Shown in pieces: positions 51,688-64,000 of a DNA stretch of 64,000 nucleotides; position 1 is the stretch's first letter; each line of letters begins with the position of its first letter. The notes under the pieces are model-generated. The model did not search any database. It saw only the letters and a program-made list of their open reading frames with translations, and was not told the DNA's origin. The DNA is from Ooceraea biroi. Taxonomy: Eukaryota > Arthropoda > Insecta > Hymenoptera > Formicidae. The stretch is from positions 14,332,663-14,396,662 of the forward strand of contig NC_039509.1 of the NCBI RefSeq assembly GCF_003672135.1. The letters are read 5' to 3'. The position numbers and the translations under genes are program-made.

Positions 51688-53832
51688 TATATAGATTTTG
51701 CTACGGGAACAATAAATGGAACGTACGAATTTTCTCGCTCGCACACTTTAATGCAGATCAGAGAGATTAAATGTTAATTAAAGCTAATATTGCACAAAAT
51801 AATAATGTAAAATTCTCCTAATTTGTGTGTTTTACGAATAAAATTAACCAGAGCGATTAAATATCGCGATGCGAGTTTTACATTTCAATCTGCTTCCACT
51901 ACCCTGTCATAAATGATCACTCGTTGAATTAATGCACACAGTTTAATTCCCGAACGATTGTCGCCCTCGCGATAACGTATCTCGCTCCAGTACCTGCTAG
52001 CAGTCGGTTTTTCTCGAGAACTTCCGGTTTCGCCGATGGCGTATCCTCGTCCGCGCATTCAAATCCAGGCCAAAAACTTTCGCGGGAAAGAAACTAATCG
52101 AAGTATCAAGTTGATTTAAGCACGGGGTCGCGCCATCGAGCACCCCGCGCCGGAGGAGTGCTCCTCCCGTAGCAAGTTCGATCCCCCCCCTTTCCCCGCC
52201 CGTAGATTCGTCCAATCCTTTCGAGCTCGCTTCGAATTAACTCTCCGTCGGGATTGTCGAACGAGCAACTTCGCGGATCTCCCACCCCTTCCATCCCAGC
52301 GGAAACCGGGAACCGGCACAATGGCGCGCTTCTGCATATCCGGCGTTCGTTTCCTCTCTACGTTGGCAAAGAAAATCCGTTCTTCCTTCCGTTCCCCCTT
52401 TCGTCCTCGCTCGCGGCGGTTCTCGAGATTTCCGAGGACGAAGATGAACAGCGCAGTGGCGGGCCGATCGACGCGAGGGTGGGAAGGTCGCGCCAATCGC
52501 TCGCGATTGGGATTGTTCGCGAGTTACCGAGTTGGAGTCAAGATTAATGTTAACTTCGCCGTCGAGTTAATAAGTCCGGCACCTATAAATTCTACCAACT
52601 ACGTAGCTTCTCTCTCACTTCCTCCCCCCCCCCTCTCTCACTTCCTCTTTCTCTCCCGTTCTCTCTGCTTCTTTTCACCATCCTTTTCTGTATTTCTCTC
52701 TATCTCTCCATCTTTTCTTCTTCCTCGTTTCGTTCGTACCTGGACCTTCCTACCAGCGCTCCATTACGGACATTTTCTCGTCGTACGCTTCCATACCGCC
52801 CTGAACCTTCCTCAAGCTTGCTGAAACTCGAAAACTTTCACGATGAGAAAAAGCATCGCGTATCAGCAGTCTTCGGCAAGAAGCCCCGAAGCGTCCTTTC
52901 CAGGCTCGTTCGCTGCAGGAATTCGCGCGCGCTTTTTGTCGCGATTACTTACGCCAAATAGTTTTCCTATTATGGTCTTCTCGCGTCGACGCCTACCTAC
53001 TCGATATTGTATTTTATTTGCGTTAAAAGTAACCGAAACAATACGTCGCAAAACATCTAATACAGATTGTTTTACTGTTGCAAGCTCGGTTCGTGACTCG
53101 AGGCATCAGCTTAAATGAACATTCCGTAATGTTTGCACAAAGACGACGCACGAATAGATTGACAGATAAATCAGCTTATTAAGTCTAATAATTTATTCTG
53201 TTGAACGAAAGCACAGATATTTATAAACTTTTTCTCCCCGAGACAAAACATAGAATGCTACAATTCTCTAGTGTTCTGCTCGAGAAACATTAATCTGTAT
53301 TTCGTAATCGGACAAACCCTTATAAAACAAAACGCGCGACAAAGAAGAGGGAACTTTAATTTCACCGTGAGGCGAGAGGCCGACTTCCGGCGGCGGAAAC
53401 CGCATACTCGAAACGGCCGCATGCAATCCGACGCGGTCAGCTTTTTACGAGGGGTACCCAGAGGGCGGAAGGGGTGCGCGAGTCGGTCGCTAAGGACTGC
53501 GACTTCTTCGGAAAACCTTGTCGGCGCGGCTGACGTTTAATTTAATAAAACCGTCGCGATTCCTTTCTTCGTTACTCCCTCTTGGCGGCACGATTTCGCG
53601 GGGAAAGGGCACTTTCCGCGCCATTTCCTCCTTCCAGGCGCCGTGCCGGTCGTCGTCCCCCGGAGCCCTGTAAAATTCCATCGGAAAAACTGCGCGCGGA
53701 CCAGCCGGGGGTGCGCCTTGTTAAGAACGTCAAACTTACGCTCGAGAGTTTGCCGGAACTTCGTAATTTCCAGCGCGCGCTGATTGACGTTCGCCGCGCC
53801 TCGCCTGGCGCGTTTTTTACGCCTTTTCGGCC

Positions 53833-53864
53833 CGTCGTCGTTGTCGTCGTCGTCATCATCGTCA
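53833..53864. repeat. (GTC)n trinucleotide repeat
   Basis: Imperfect GTC/ATC array. The overlapping poly-Asp and poly-Val frames on the two strands are artefacts. Confidence 0.85.
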
Positions 53865-56800
53865 GGTGGATGCATTCGACGTTCGCAAAATTATGCAATC
53901 TGTCGATCCGATCTCGGCGTGCGCAGTATGTAGACTATAAAGTTACGTGGAATGTTAATTAACTGGTTATAATTTCTATGTATTACGAATACCGAGGTCG
54001 TTTCGTTAAATTGGGAGGGTGGTATCTAGGTGCGAATTAATTTTGCACGCAGCTGACATCAATTGCGGTTTATTATCGCAATTAATCGTACAAATTATCC
54101 ACACAGTTTGACTTGTCTGGCTTGCCTTGTAAATTCTGTGTACTGATAAGACGAGATATTAAAGTACAAATATAAGACGATTTTTATATTTACAAATCAA
54201 ACGAGATGCATGTGTAATCAGTTTTGTTCGCTTTCAGATTTTATTAACCTTTTGCGCCAGTCCTTGAAATTAGAAAATTATAATTACATTTATTGGCCAC
54301 TATAGAGCGGATAAACTGCATGGTTATGAATATATATCATTACTTTTTTAATCGTATGCTTAGGGCATGCTAATAATCATCACGAGTTAATTAATCCACC
54401 ATCAATATTAATGCTGCTCGTGCTGCACACGTTTCAACTAACTGTTCCCGCTCTCCGCCCAACCTTTAATTATTATAATTATGCAACGAAAATCAGGCGT
54501 GGCACAAAGAATTTATTCTTAATACCGATGTATGATTATGCGACCATTAAGTCTCAGCTCCCTGTCGCTTGTCCCCCGTAGAAGTAGATCGATCGCTAGC
54601 TCGCGTGACATTAATTCATTATTACAACAGAAATTCACAGCTGCTCGAATGAAGACGGCGCTATCAAATAACGTCGAAAGAAATTAATGTTATAAGGTGG
54701 CCTGCGATATTTTCACGTCGCAAGTTACGTTCTTACATTAATATTCCGCTTGCAAGCGGTACGAAAATGTTTTCTACTTATCGCGAGGTTTTTACCGCGT
54801 GATATATCGTCGCTCACTTTATCGGCGATTTTTCCTGTTGTGTAATTATCCGTTAACCCATTTCACGGTGCCTTGAATCCTACTTTGTCGACGCTGGCCT
54901 TGGGATAACGTCCTTACCCCGTCCGAATTTTTCCGTCCGATGAACCCAAAGATCCAAGTCGCCGATCACCCGGATACAAGAACTCTTGTTACGCGAAGGA
55001 GCCATTATGCATACTGACTGAAAAAATCATTGAATTTTGTTTGCTGACGCGAGATTCTTGTAAAGCGGAAGTTTTACAAATGACAATTCGTCAATGGGTG
55101 CGAAGTGGTTCTTGAAATAGAAACTTGTCAAATTACAAAACTGTCGCAACAATGTCTGCCGTCAATCGCCTGTCGAAATGTCAAGTTTTCTGTGATAAAT
55201 TCCAATTTTTGCTTTGAAGTTTCTCTTCGATATTCCATTTATTCAACGATGTTCAACGAAAAAAATAAACTAATAATAATAGTAATTCAAAGACTTTTAT
55301 ACCTGTTACAAATATCTGATAATTGACAGTGTGTGTCAGTAGCGTCTAGTACTCCTTTCCCGAGGCTCGCTCTCAGTCGACGGCGTTTCAATTATTAGCG
55401 ACTAACGCGCAGCTAACGCTGTCATCGTCAATTGTCGTCATACCCGACAAGATTAATTGTTGACAGCTTAATGGAATTTCCGAGTAGGCCGCAATCACGA
55501 GGCCGAATTTGCGCCCTTCGTCTCGCTTTTACGGACGATTCATGCATTATTGCTGCATCATCATTTCGTCACGATCTATTATGAAATTACCTGCTTGAAC
55601 GAAAAGGCATTCCGAACCCGAAGGAGAAGGAAACGTTGATCGAAGTGCGGTGTTACAATGTTAACGGTGAAAAAGTAGGAAAAACTAATTGCACACGTCT
55701 AACATTGAGGGCTTATGTAAGGGTTCATTAGCCGCTTTACAACAAACTCGTACTATTAACTGATAAGACTGCTTGTTCAAAACTTTCAGTAGATAAGGAA
55801 AAGTTTTAAATAGAAGAGTTTCTTTGCGAAAAAATAAGGCGTAAAAAATAATAAGAAGTAAACTTTTTTATTTAACTGTCACCAAAATGTCACTCTTCCT
55901 TTCTCTTTTTTTCACCATCAGATAACGTCGCAATATCACGATTGATGTAATTCACGTGCTATTAGCATATTTTCATTTCTTAATTAGAGAGAACTGTATC
56001 ATTGCGATACCACTACTTCGCTGCTCCGCCAATTCATCAAAGGATATCGTATGATCCGACAGCGGTATCACATGCCGGTCATTGCACATATGCGGATGTG
56101 TATTCCGACCCAGTTTGTTTCACTTTGTATCACTTAACGCGCGTTTCACCCCGTTCCCTCGAGCGTGTGCGCGTAGATTTCCGCCGAAGACGAAGGATCG
56201 ACACGTCCGGCGCGCGGTGTGAGTATATTGCGCACGTGGGCGCAGTTACGAAAGACGTGAGCTCGAACCTCCGGAAGGAAGGGAAACTTTCTTCATTTTT
56301 CGCCGACGTTCGATCGCTGGGCCCACCAGGGGAAGTTTTCCCTGAAATATCGCAGGAATCAATCGCCGGCGCGAGTGGCCGCGATCGCGCCGCTATTTTC
56401 CACGCCTTTTCACGCTATCCGGAAACGTAGTAACGGGTTAGCTTAGTCAAGCCGTCAAATGCGCGCCATCGCGCGTTCACGCTCGTCGCCGACGACGTGG
56501 AAATGGCTTTTGATCTTGTTTAGCGAAACATTTTTAATCTGCTCGGGCCTCTCGTTTCCATATAACCCAATTTACCTATAATAACTCGATTAATAAACGA
56601 GAGTAGATTATAATTGGAAAAAATAATTTTCGAGAGGGAGTTACGCTGTTCAAAAAACGCCATTCTCTTGCACAAGTGAGAAGGGAAATATAGCGTTTAT
56701 AACTGCATTAATACTTGGACGTTAATGTACACCGCAAATTTATTTTTTATTTTTTTTGCATTTTTTCGCACGTGTATGTACGCGCCTGGAATACCGTAAA

Positions 56801-59029
56801 GTATCAAGAGATCATATCTGACGTGCCACTTTTCGTCGACAATGCATGGCTTTTGCATCAAAGTGACATTTCATCTACGAAGCACCGCGAGAAGCGGACT
56901 CGCGATCCCGTAATCCGCGCAACGTTGGACGCAAACAGTTCGATAGGTTCGTAAAGCGCACAAACACATGACAGATCCTTGACAGTAAACGTTACTAAAG
57001 CTAATCAGACCTCCTTCTCAATGATTTCGTATACAGGATATCGGGAGAGTTTGCGTCATAATTGTAAACAAAGTTATTAGGGACAAGTAATTGCAAACGG
57101 CATTACGAAGGGCCGCATGACGTCTTTCAAACAACCCGCTCTCTCGAACTGATTTGCGATCCCAAGATTGCAACGCAACCTCACCTTCATAGGTATCGAC
57201 GGATATCGACAGTATCGGATATCCGCGATACTCACGATCGGTTTGATATCGCGACAAGAAGATAACCGGATTGATCAGCCAGCTGTGATCCAATTGCTCG
57301 TAGACACATAGTGAACGTCGACCTACCTCGTCCTCCTAACTGAGGCCGCGGAAACGTGACTGACACGCATCTATTGATCGAGTTGGTTGCGGACACATTG
57401 TAGCTGCGGCTAATCTCGGTTCAGACAAACACAAATTCGCGTTCTGCGTTCCGCGCTGCGAATGTGCTACGAAGGTGTCAAATTTTCGGATCGAACCTTC
57501 GGATCGTCCGAATATCCGCGCACGCACGCACGTGTCGCTCTAGAAAAATGCGAAATTTTTCGCAGGACACGCTAATAAATAAACGCGGTGTCCCTGTTGT
57601 TGCGATACTAAATGCCATCTCCGTAAACGAAGATATTTTTACCCGCACGCGTGAAGCGCAATTTACATTTACATCGCGCGACGCTCCACAATTTTCACGG
57701 AATGGCGTGCATTTTACTAGCACGTGCGATAAAGAGATACCGTTGTTTACGCAAAATAAAGTGCACTTGCAGAAAATACGGCGCGTCCTTATCACAAGAG
57801 TGTTCCTAGACCGAAAGAGGGTAAATATACCCATATTGTTTATCACTACTGTAGGTAGATGAAGATACACCGTTCGATACAATATCTTTTTATGGCAACA
57901 GCAAGCTATCGACTTATCGGGCAATGTGGTAATATGTACATACGTAAAGTCTCTTGTTTCGATCCGAAACTACATGTATAATATATTTCCATCATTTGTG
58001 TCGTGCGCAACTTAAATAATTCAAAACGACACAGTTTACTCTTTAATAATAGCGTCTGATTAATTTTAATGGTACAATTGTCCATCGTGCAGTCTTCTCT
58101 TTCTTCTTTACTTGAATAATCACGTATCGCATTATTAAAATTATTATCGTAACATTTTTTTATATTTTTAAGGCTTGAGGGAACTAGACCATGCTTGTAT
58201 ACGTACAATTTACTTAAACTAGGCGGGTAAAATTTCATTTGTAGTATTATGGTTCTCTCATTCCGTGTAATATTCTCTTCGGTATATGCCACATAGCGAC
58301 TTCATCTACTTGGCAGATAGACAATGTTCCATGTACATTCGCTCTCGGACGAGGAAACAGAAAGTCGAGAGTGCTACACCGCCGTTTCTGGCGAGATTTC
58401 ACGACCCTCGCGTCGCTGTCGAATGCAAAAAAGGGGCGATGAGGAATAGCGTCTGCGTGCACCACGCGTGAAACCCTTCCACGGAAAATAGCCCTGATAT
58501 ATGAGACATTATGTTCATGAATCGCGATAAAGCGCGCGCGCGTGCGATGTAAGCGTACGAATTACGCGCACTGCACTTCAACGCGTTCAATCGTTCTAAA
58601 ATGTACGTTATCATGCGTGCATCGAATATTTACGTACGCTTAAATTTAACCGCGTGCGATATCGCCGAATAATATATTGCGCACGTTAAAGTATCTCGCT
58701 TTGATTGTCCTCAGATTTCAAATACTCTATTTCATTTCCTCTTGCGTTTTGCATAATAGTTGTACGTTGTATTATATAATTATATAATTAAAATATAGTT
58801 GGACTCGAAGTGTTATCCAAATGTATCAAGAAAATATATATGTTGCGTCTTATGCATAAAAGCTGTTGAGAAAACTAGTTTAAACTTCGCGCTAATTCTG
58901 CCCAATTGTCTCGGGAAGATTCGGGCATCAAATATCGATAGACAAATATCGGCACGACGAGACGCGTAACGATGTATTCGACCCTTTTCTCACGCGACCG
59001 TTGTAGCGAGCGAACAAATAAGTGGATCC

Positions 59030-59057
59030 ACTGGCGGATAGTTACTGGCGGATAGTT
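59030..59057. repeat. 14-bp perfect direct repeat
   Basis: ACTGGCGGATAGTT occurs twice head to tail. This is a small slippage duplication with no known role. Confidence 0.85.
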
Positions 59058-59327
59058 TACCGATATAGAATTAAGGCGGATTTGTGCACAGATCTGAAAA
59101 ACGAAAAAGGCGACTGATATCTGGAAGTCACGGAATCAATCGGATGAGTAGAAATTTTTCTTTAATTTGATTTATGAGATTCTTTGCTTGAACAAAGCAT
59201 TGGCTATTTTTGTATTTTCTTTTCTTGTGACTTTGAGATTCACACGTATATTTTCTTGCTTATTTGTATGTGATTGATATATAATTATTTGAAACTGTTT
59301 GAATGTATTGTTACATATTTTTCGTAA

Positions 59328-59346
59328 TTATATATATATATATATA
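59328..59346. repeat. (AT)n microsatellite
   Basis: Short AT alternation of about 19 bases in AT-rich intron sequence. Confidence 0.85.
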
Positions 59347-61423
59347 CATTTTCTTTTGTTTATTGAAATACTGAACACATTTATTTATACCTTATCTCGC
59401 ACATTTGCAAAGGGAAATAATCAAATTTCAACAAAAGCAGAAATTTTTAATTGATACATGCATAATATAAATTAAGGTTTTTCTTTTTCCACATATATGA
59501 TGCCTTATAAATTCTACCGTTACCATATTCTCTTTCTACTTCTTTCTCTTGTTTCTTTATCGTTATTTGCTGTCCTACAATTTTCCTGGGATCCAATGCG
59601 CTCTATCAAAACCGCGAGTGAGCATAACATCGATTTCTACAATCTTCCGGTATGCCTTCCGTTTCTGCAAAGTTCCGTGCACAAATCCGTAACATGGTCA
59701 TTTAACAGGTTTATTTAACTGTGTTGTTTCCTTTTGTCTTGATGTTATCTGTCGCCGAGTCGATATCCGGTTAGGCTCTGATGTCCCATTGATAGATCTA
59801 TATATACGCAGAAATTCCTAACTCAGATTAAAAATACAGAGTTATATATAACCAGTTGATAATATTAAATAAAAATATGAATTTAATATATCATGTTTCC
59901 ACGATATATTGTACAAAAAGTTTTAATAAAATTCATAAAAAATTCTACTCATAAACGTAACTGAAAACATAACTGAAATATTCAACACTCATGTGACAGA
60001 GCAAACAGATTTTCTAACTAATATAAAAATTATAGCGCAATAAAAATGAACTATACAGCAGAACGAAAATCTCATTTGAGAAAGATGGATGAACGTGTTT
60101 CGCATGACATTTTATCAGTCGGAAAAGCTCATACGCATTGTGCTCTTATGTGAATCGCGTGTATCGTACCATTCTTACGTATGCACGCACATGCGAATGT
60201 GCGTCTCGCAAGCCAGTCGGCGTGTGTGATCCTTCGCAGCCTGTGTGAGCGGCCGACATGTGTTTCTCGTGTGCGTCGAACCCAGCAGCATCCCGGCGTA
60301 TCTCGTCTCACCCGCGGAAAGGGGGAATATCGGTGCGATATCGGCGTACACAAATTCTCATAGAGTCGACCTGCATACATATCGACGGTTTGGCAGCGCC
60401 GCGTGGCTGGAACTGCAGCAGTATATACGTATACATGGAAGACCATATATGCAATCTTGAGCGATGTCCTGGCCGACATGGCCGTGCTCTCTTCCGAATG
60501 TCCAATTTGGAAATTTATGGCACCCCCGACTCGCGCACGCCCTTAACACTCTGCTATTCGCATCGCGCGTTTCAATACGTTGCTACGTTGATTGGTTTGC
60601 GACGCGGAGCTCGATTCTGTCGCCGTTTGCGTATTCTTTGCGGACGGTCCGACGAGATCCAGCTCGAATTCTTTTTGTACTATTTGTTCGTAAAACAGCG
60701 GTGATTCATGTACAAAAAACGCGTTCGCAATTAATATGGAATTCTTTTTGAGACTTGCCTCAGTGATGTATTCATAATTTAATTGTATCTGAAATTTATC
60801 ACGTCTGCGCTGCAATGCAAGCCGCACATCACGCCGCAGATTTAAATATCAAAGGAAAAGTCGAATTTTTTGAAGAATAAGCGTCTGGATTTTAACGTGG
60901 AGCTGTCGCATTTCTTTTTCTTTCGCTCGCAATATGCATTCGCTCACCGCGTGCGGAATTTTGTTTAGAATACGTACGATAATAAAAAAGCGGGGAATTA
61001 ATATTCTGTTTCGAAAAATTTTAGTTATTTCCTCCCGTTATTCCCATCCTGCGGCGACATACAGACAATGCGTCACTGATCTCACGTTCCTTTCATAATG
61101 CACGTTCGCCGTTCGGTTATCTGTTTTTCGCGGATCTCTCGAAATTCATATGGAAACTTGTAATTATTTTCGACATCACAACAGCTGCATGATACCTCTT
61201 CATTAAAGGGGTTTCCTAGAAAGGATAATTAAAGGATAATAAGTTTCACGGGGAACTTTGGAGCAAGCAGAACATGGGGGAGTTGTTCGAATTTCCTTCT
61301 TGCAATTCTGTGATAGCACAATTACATATGTACATGCTACCCTATCTAACATATTAAAAGTGATTATTTGAATAACCAAAGAAAGAAAAGAAATAAAAGG
61401 ATATAAAAGAGTATAGCTAAATA

Positions 61424-61544
61424 TTAGATTGACCGGAAAGTCCATGTTTTTAGCAACATTTACCAAAACTTTGTATCAATTGTTAATAAAGTTTTACATC
61501 TGAATTTTGCTAAATCATCCGCGTGGACTTTCCGGTCAATCCAA
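61424..61544. mobile_element. 121-bp mariner-type MITE
   Basis: Inverted repeats of about 21 bp share the core GATTGACCGGAAAGTCCA. The left end starts TTAGATTG and the right end, read on the other strand, TTGGATTG. TA duplications lie at 61422-61423 and 61545-61546. The interior of about 79 bp is AT-rich and noncoding. Size, TA target and ends fit a non-autonomous mariner derivative. It lies about 1.1 kb upstream of the microexon. Confidence 0.8.
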
Positions 61545-62651
61545 TACATTGAAAGCAAGAAGAATAGATGATACAACTTGAAAAACGTACAACATTGTAA
61601 AATTCTTTTATATTATATTATATTGTCGATTTTCAGAAAAAAGTCAGTGTTATGATATTTGTTCATACGTACATGGGCCAAGAATTATTTCTCCACAGAT
61701 TATAGTTTCTGGATCTAAAGAACGATGTTGCGCTTGTATCATCCTTAAACGCAGGCTGTATAAACGTTTTGTTCATTTATATTTCCATGCGTCTCGCAGC
61801 ACTAACTATATGACAAAAATCGCGTTTCAATAAAAATAAGCTTGATTAACATGAGATTTAATTAAACTTATTAAGATTTTTAATTAAGGTGGCTTAAATT
61901 AAATAAAATAAATCCCATGGCGATGTAAATACTAATATTAATTACTTAGTTTCATGCAAGACAACAGTCTCTTTTACATAATAGTTTGCAAATTTGCAAA
62001 ATGCTAATATATTCTTGCAATTAATTTACATTTTCAGCGTCTAGATAAAAGGCTTGCACCAAGCCCGACAATCTCACGAATGTATTATTATAACATAATT
62101 TTACTCTGCTGAGATTTATCCTACCATCAAATGTATGTATGTTTAAATTGCTTTAAAATGTATAGAATATCATAGGATAACTATGTAATCTCTTTATAAT
62201 ACATTAGTAAATTTGCGGTTTACTTTTTTCGTAAACACATTTCGTAAAGGCAATTAATTATATAATATAATTAATAAAATTAATATATTATAATTAATTA
62301 TATAATATAAATTATAAGTATATCGAATCATATGCAAATATATCTGAATGAATAATATAATAAATCATTTTGTTAAGTAATCAAGAATGCAAAACAAATT
62401 TTTACAATTATCTTTAAATATAATTACAAGTTAAAATTTTTAAGTAATTATAAAACAATGCGATAGTTGCACAGTGCGCTTTAAATATATAATATATGAT
62501 GCTAAAAAATGACAGTGTGTAATGATATTTTTACGCTATAATTGTGGTGACGGGAAAAGTATGTCATAAAAATGACAAGCTTTCGGAACCAATTAACTGC
62601 GTGTACATATTGTAATTAATTTTACTAATACTAACCCTTTTCTCTTTCCAG

Positions 62652-62687
62652 ACATGTCGTACAAGCCGCGCCATCCCGCTATCGAGG
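62652..62687 (+). CDS. 36-nt microexon of the membrane-protein gene
   Basis: The exon is framed by TTTTCTCTTTCCAG before and G|GTAAGTG after, both strong splice signals. Spliced to the exon ending at 43069 (phase 1), it reads Y-MSYKPRHPAIE followed by the first base of a Gly codon and stays open. The intron phases are 1 and 1, so skipping it would not shift the frame: it could be a cassette exon. It encodes the basic, Pro-containing juxtamembrane segment just outside the membrane helix. No other well-supported exon was found between 43070 and here. Confidence 0.8.
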
Positions 62688-63060
62688 GTAAGTGTTTTCA
62701 ATTACAATACATGTAGTGCTAATGATATGCCAATCTAAATCGGAGAAAGCTTCTCTCATCTGTTCGAAGTTCGGCGTATAATGCTTTGTACAAACGCACA
62801 CTGTGATAATATTGCGTTTCCAAACGAACAGCAAGGTCTGCGTAAATCCCACATAGTCTCCCTCTCTTTCTCTCTTTCTCTTGTCCATTTACAGCTCTTT
62901 GTTGATATTAGTATTAAACAATTACGATATGTCACGATATTTCAAACAAAGCTGTTATTCCTGAAAATTTATAAATTTATAAATACGTCGCTGTAATTTA
63001 TTCACTTTTCAAGTCTAATGTATTAACAGTACATCCATGCATTACATATCGTTTCCACAG
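62688..63060 (+). other. 373-bp intron
   Basis: The donor is GTAAGTG at 62688. The proposed acceptor is TATCGTTTCCACAG ending at 63060, with a TATTAAC branch-like site near 63020. The donor is strong; the acceptor is moderate, so the right border is less certain than the left. Confidence 0.5.
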
Positions 63061-63254
63061 GACGTTTAATTTTGAATCGATTGGTATCGGAAGTATCACG
63101 CGAATTGAACACGCGCATACACGCATTCGATAGAAGATTGCTGAATGTAATCGAGAACTCTTCCACTCGGCTGGTAATGCGCGCAATACAACGCTCCACG
63201 CAGAGCTCACCCTCGCGCGCCGGGGTGGGTTTCCTGGCGGAATCGCAGATTTAG
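63061..63254 (+). CDS. Candidate exon encoding an extracellular coiled-coil stalk
   Basis: If spliced at 63060, the phase-1 junction completes a Gly codon, and the frame stays open for about 64 codons to TAG at 63252-63254. The peptide begins RLILNRLVSEVSRELNTRIH. Hydrophobic residues L, V, V, L, I, F, L and V follow 3-4 spacing, typical of a coiled coil. A possible donor (GGG|GTGGGT, GT at 63225) would end the exon in phase 0 before the stop and let the protein continue beyond the window. Otherwise the protein ends here at about 528 residues. A heptad-bearing stalk right after the membrane helix would suit an oligomeric type II protein. Support is the phase match, open frame and heptads; there is no RNA evidence. 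Confidence 0.5.
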
Positions 63255-64000
63255 ATAGCTCGACACGCGACGTTTAGGGACGTGTTATTCCGAAGAATAA
63301 CCCGACGGGAATGCGGTGCCTCTCAAACGACTGGCGGCACAGCTCAATTACACGGAACGTGCGGCAGCCTCGCATACCATGGAATTGCGTTATCGCCGCC
63401 AAAATGATCGTGATAACGCGCGTGTTCGCGCTCGTGCCCCGTAACGACGACAGCCGTGCGTCTTGGCGAAGAAATATTTTTCGTCAAAGCCACGTACCGC
63501 GTCCACTTTTTAACTAAGTCTAATTCACCGTTATTTTTTACAAATTATCGTAATCTTCTCTTTATAAAATTTGATTGAGAGAGAACGAGATAATTGATGA
63601 CACAATTACAACAGTAAATACGACTGTAATGCGCGAATACGATACGAGATACGTCTGATTGTGAGTAAAATGTAAAAATGTTTAATAACACATGCACACA
63701 GTTCCTTGATGTGAATTTGATTGCGCGTTGTGCAACACTCCAAGCCATAAAATGCGTTAGGTTTCGGCCTCTGTACATTATTTCGCAAAGAGCTTTATAA
63801 TTTTATTTGAATATTTTATTTTGACTTTTCAAAGGGATTAGTTCTTTTTAAAATTTCACCGTATTCATCCGCTGGAAAATTATGAAAATGTCATACGCGG
63901 TATAAAGGGATACAGCACCGCGAAGCTCGCGGACGACGGGATATCAAAATTCCCGATGGCGACTCACCCGGAATCGCTTCTTTTTCACTCTCTTGCTGCC
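63255..64000. other. Sequence after the last candidate exon
   Basis: No clear coding sequence or polyadenylation site could be assigned. The short frames (for example 63311-63517) have no recognisable motif. If the donor at 63225 is used, this is the start of another intron; if the TAG at 63252 is the true stop, its first part is 3' untranslated sequence. Confidence 0.4.

Larger units (their letters stand above)
43070..62651 (+). other. 19.6-kb intron
   Basis: The intron is bounded by the donor GTGAGT at 43070 and the acceptor TTTTCTCTTTCCAG ending at 62651, with ACTAATACTAAC branch-like sequence before it. Joining the exons preserves phase 1. Reading past the donor gives a stop at 43177, so the unspliced frame would add only about 36 residues. 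The intron holds the mobile elements listed separately. Otherwise it contains AT-rich DNA with CpG-rich patches at 47340-48300, 48580-49200, 52000-52540, 53350-53900, 56150-56500 and 60180-60700. I found no nested gene apart from the dead transposase. Confidence 0.75.

Noticed and set aside
57031..57110. TATACAGGATATCGGGAG followed by an ACAAAGTTATTA-like stretch, similar in outline to a mariner end
   Set aside because: The core GGGTGTCCC is not preserved and no partner end is present. The resemblance is too weak to annotate.
1..64000. CRISPR array, bacterial operons, tRNA genes, telomeric repeats
   Set aside because: No regularly spaced direct repeats, no prokaryotic gene layout, no TTAGG arrays, and no segment with convincing tRNA A and B boxes was spotted by eye. 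A dedicated tRNA scan could still reveal one.

Overview
The window looks like a gene-poor piece of an insect nuclear genome, most likely hymenopteran and probably an ant. The evidence is metazoan-style splice sites with long introns, AT-rich DNA interrupted by CpG-rich patches, many simple repeats, and a Tc1/mariner-type transposon whose transposase starts with a DUF4817-like helix-turn-helix, a type I associate with ant genomes. The ant assignment is inference. I found no bacterial operon, CRISPR array, rRNA gene or convincing tRNA gene.

One protein-coding gene is well supported, on the + strand in the right third. A large coding exon lies at 41541-43069, with its first in-frame ATG at 41710. 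It encodes a Tyr-, Ser-, Lys- and Glu-rich N-terminal domain of about 427 residues, followed by one strongly hydrophobic membrane segment. A canonical donor follows at once. The next exon I can join in phase is a 36-nt microexon at 62652-62687, after a 19.6-kb intron. A third candidate exon begins at 63061, keeps the frame open and encodes a heptad-patterned helix. The layout suggests a type II membrane protein: N-terminus in the cytoplasm, one membrane pass, then an extracellular coiled-coil stalk that could continue beyond the window. Membrane collagens (MACITs) share this design, but no collagen repeat is visible, so the family is not assigned.

The left 41 kb (1-41540) holds no gene I can defend. 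It is either the 5' intron(s) of this gene or intergenic DNA. It contains a 783-bp foldback element (3670-4452), two copies in opposite orientation of a roughly 720-bp hairpin element with TTAA target duplications (5472-6188 and 27983-28703), and one member of a TACAC-ended family (11373-11874). A CpG-rich block at 10551-10811 ends in a good splice donor and could be a 5' noncoding exon.

The long intron (43070-62651) holds a second TACAC-ended element (45983-46650) and a complete-looking but inactivated Tc1/mariner-superfamily transposon with 151-bp, almost identical inverted repeats (49975-51546). A small TA-flanked element may abut it (51553-51687), and a 121-bp mariner-type MITE lies about 1.1 kb before the microexon (61424-61544). 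Most of the visible structure outside the gene is non-autonomous DNA transposons.
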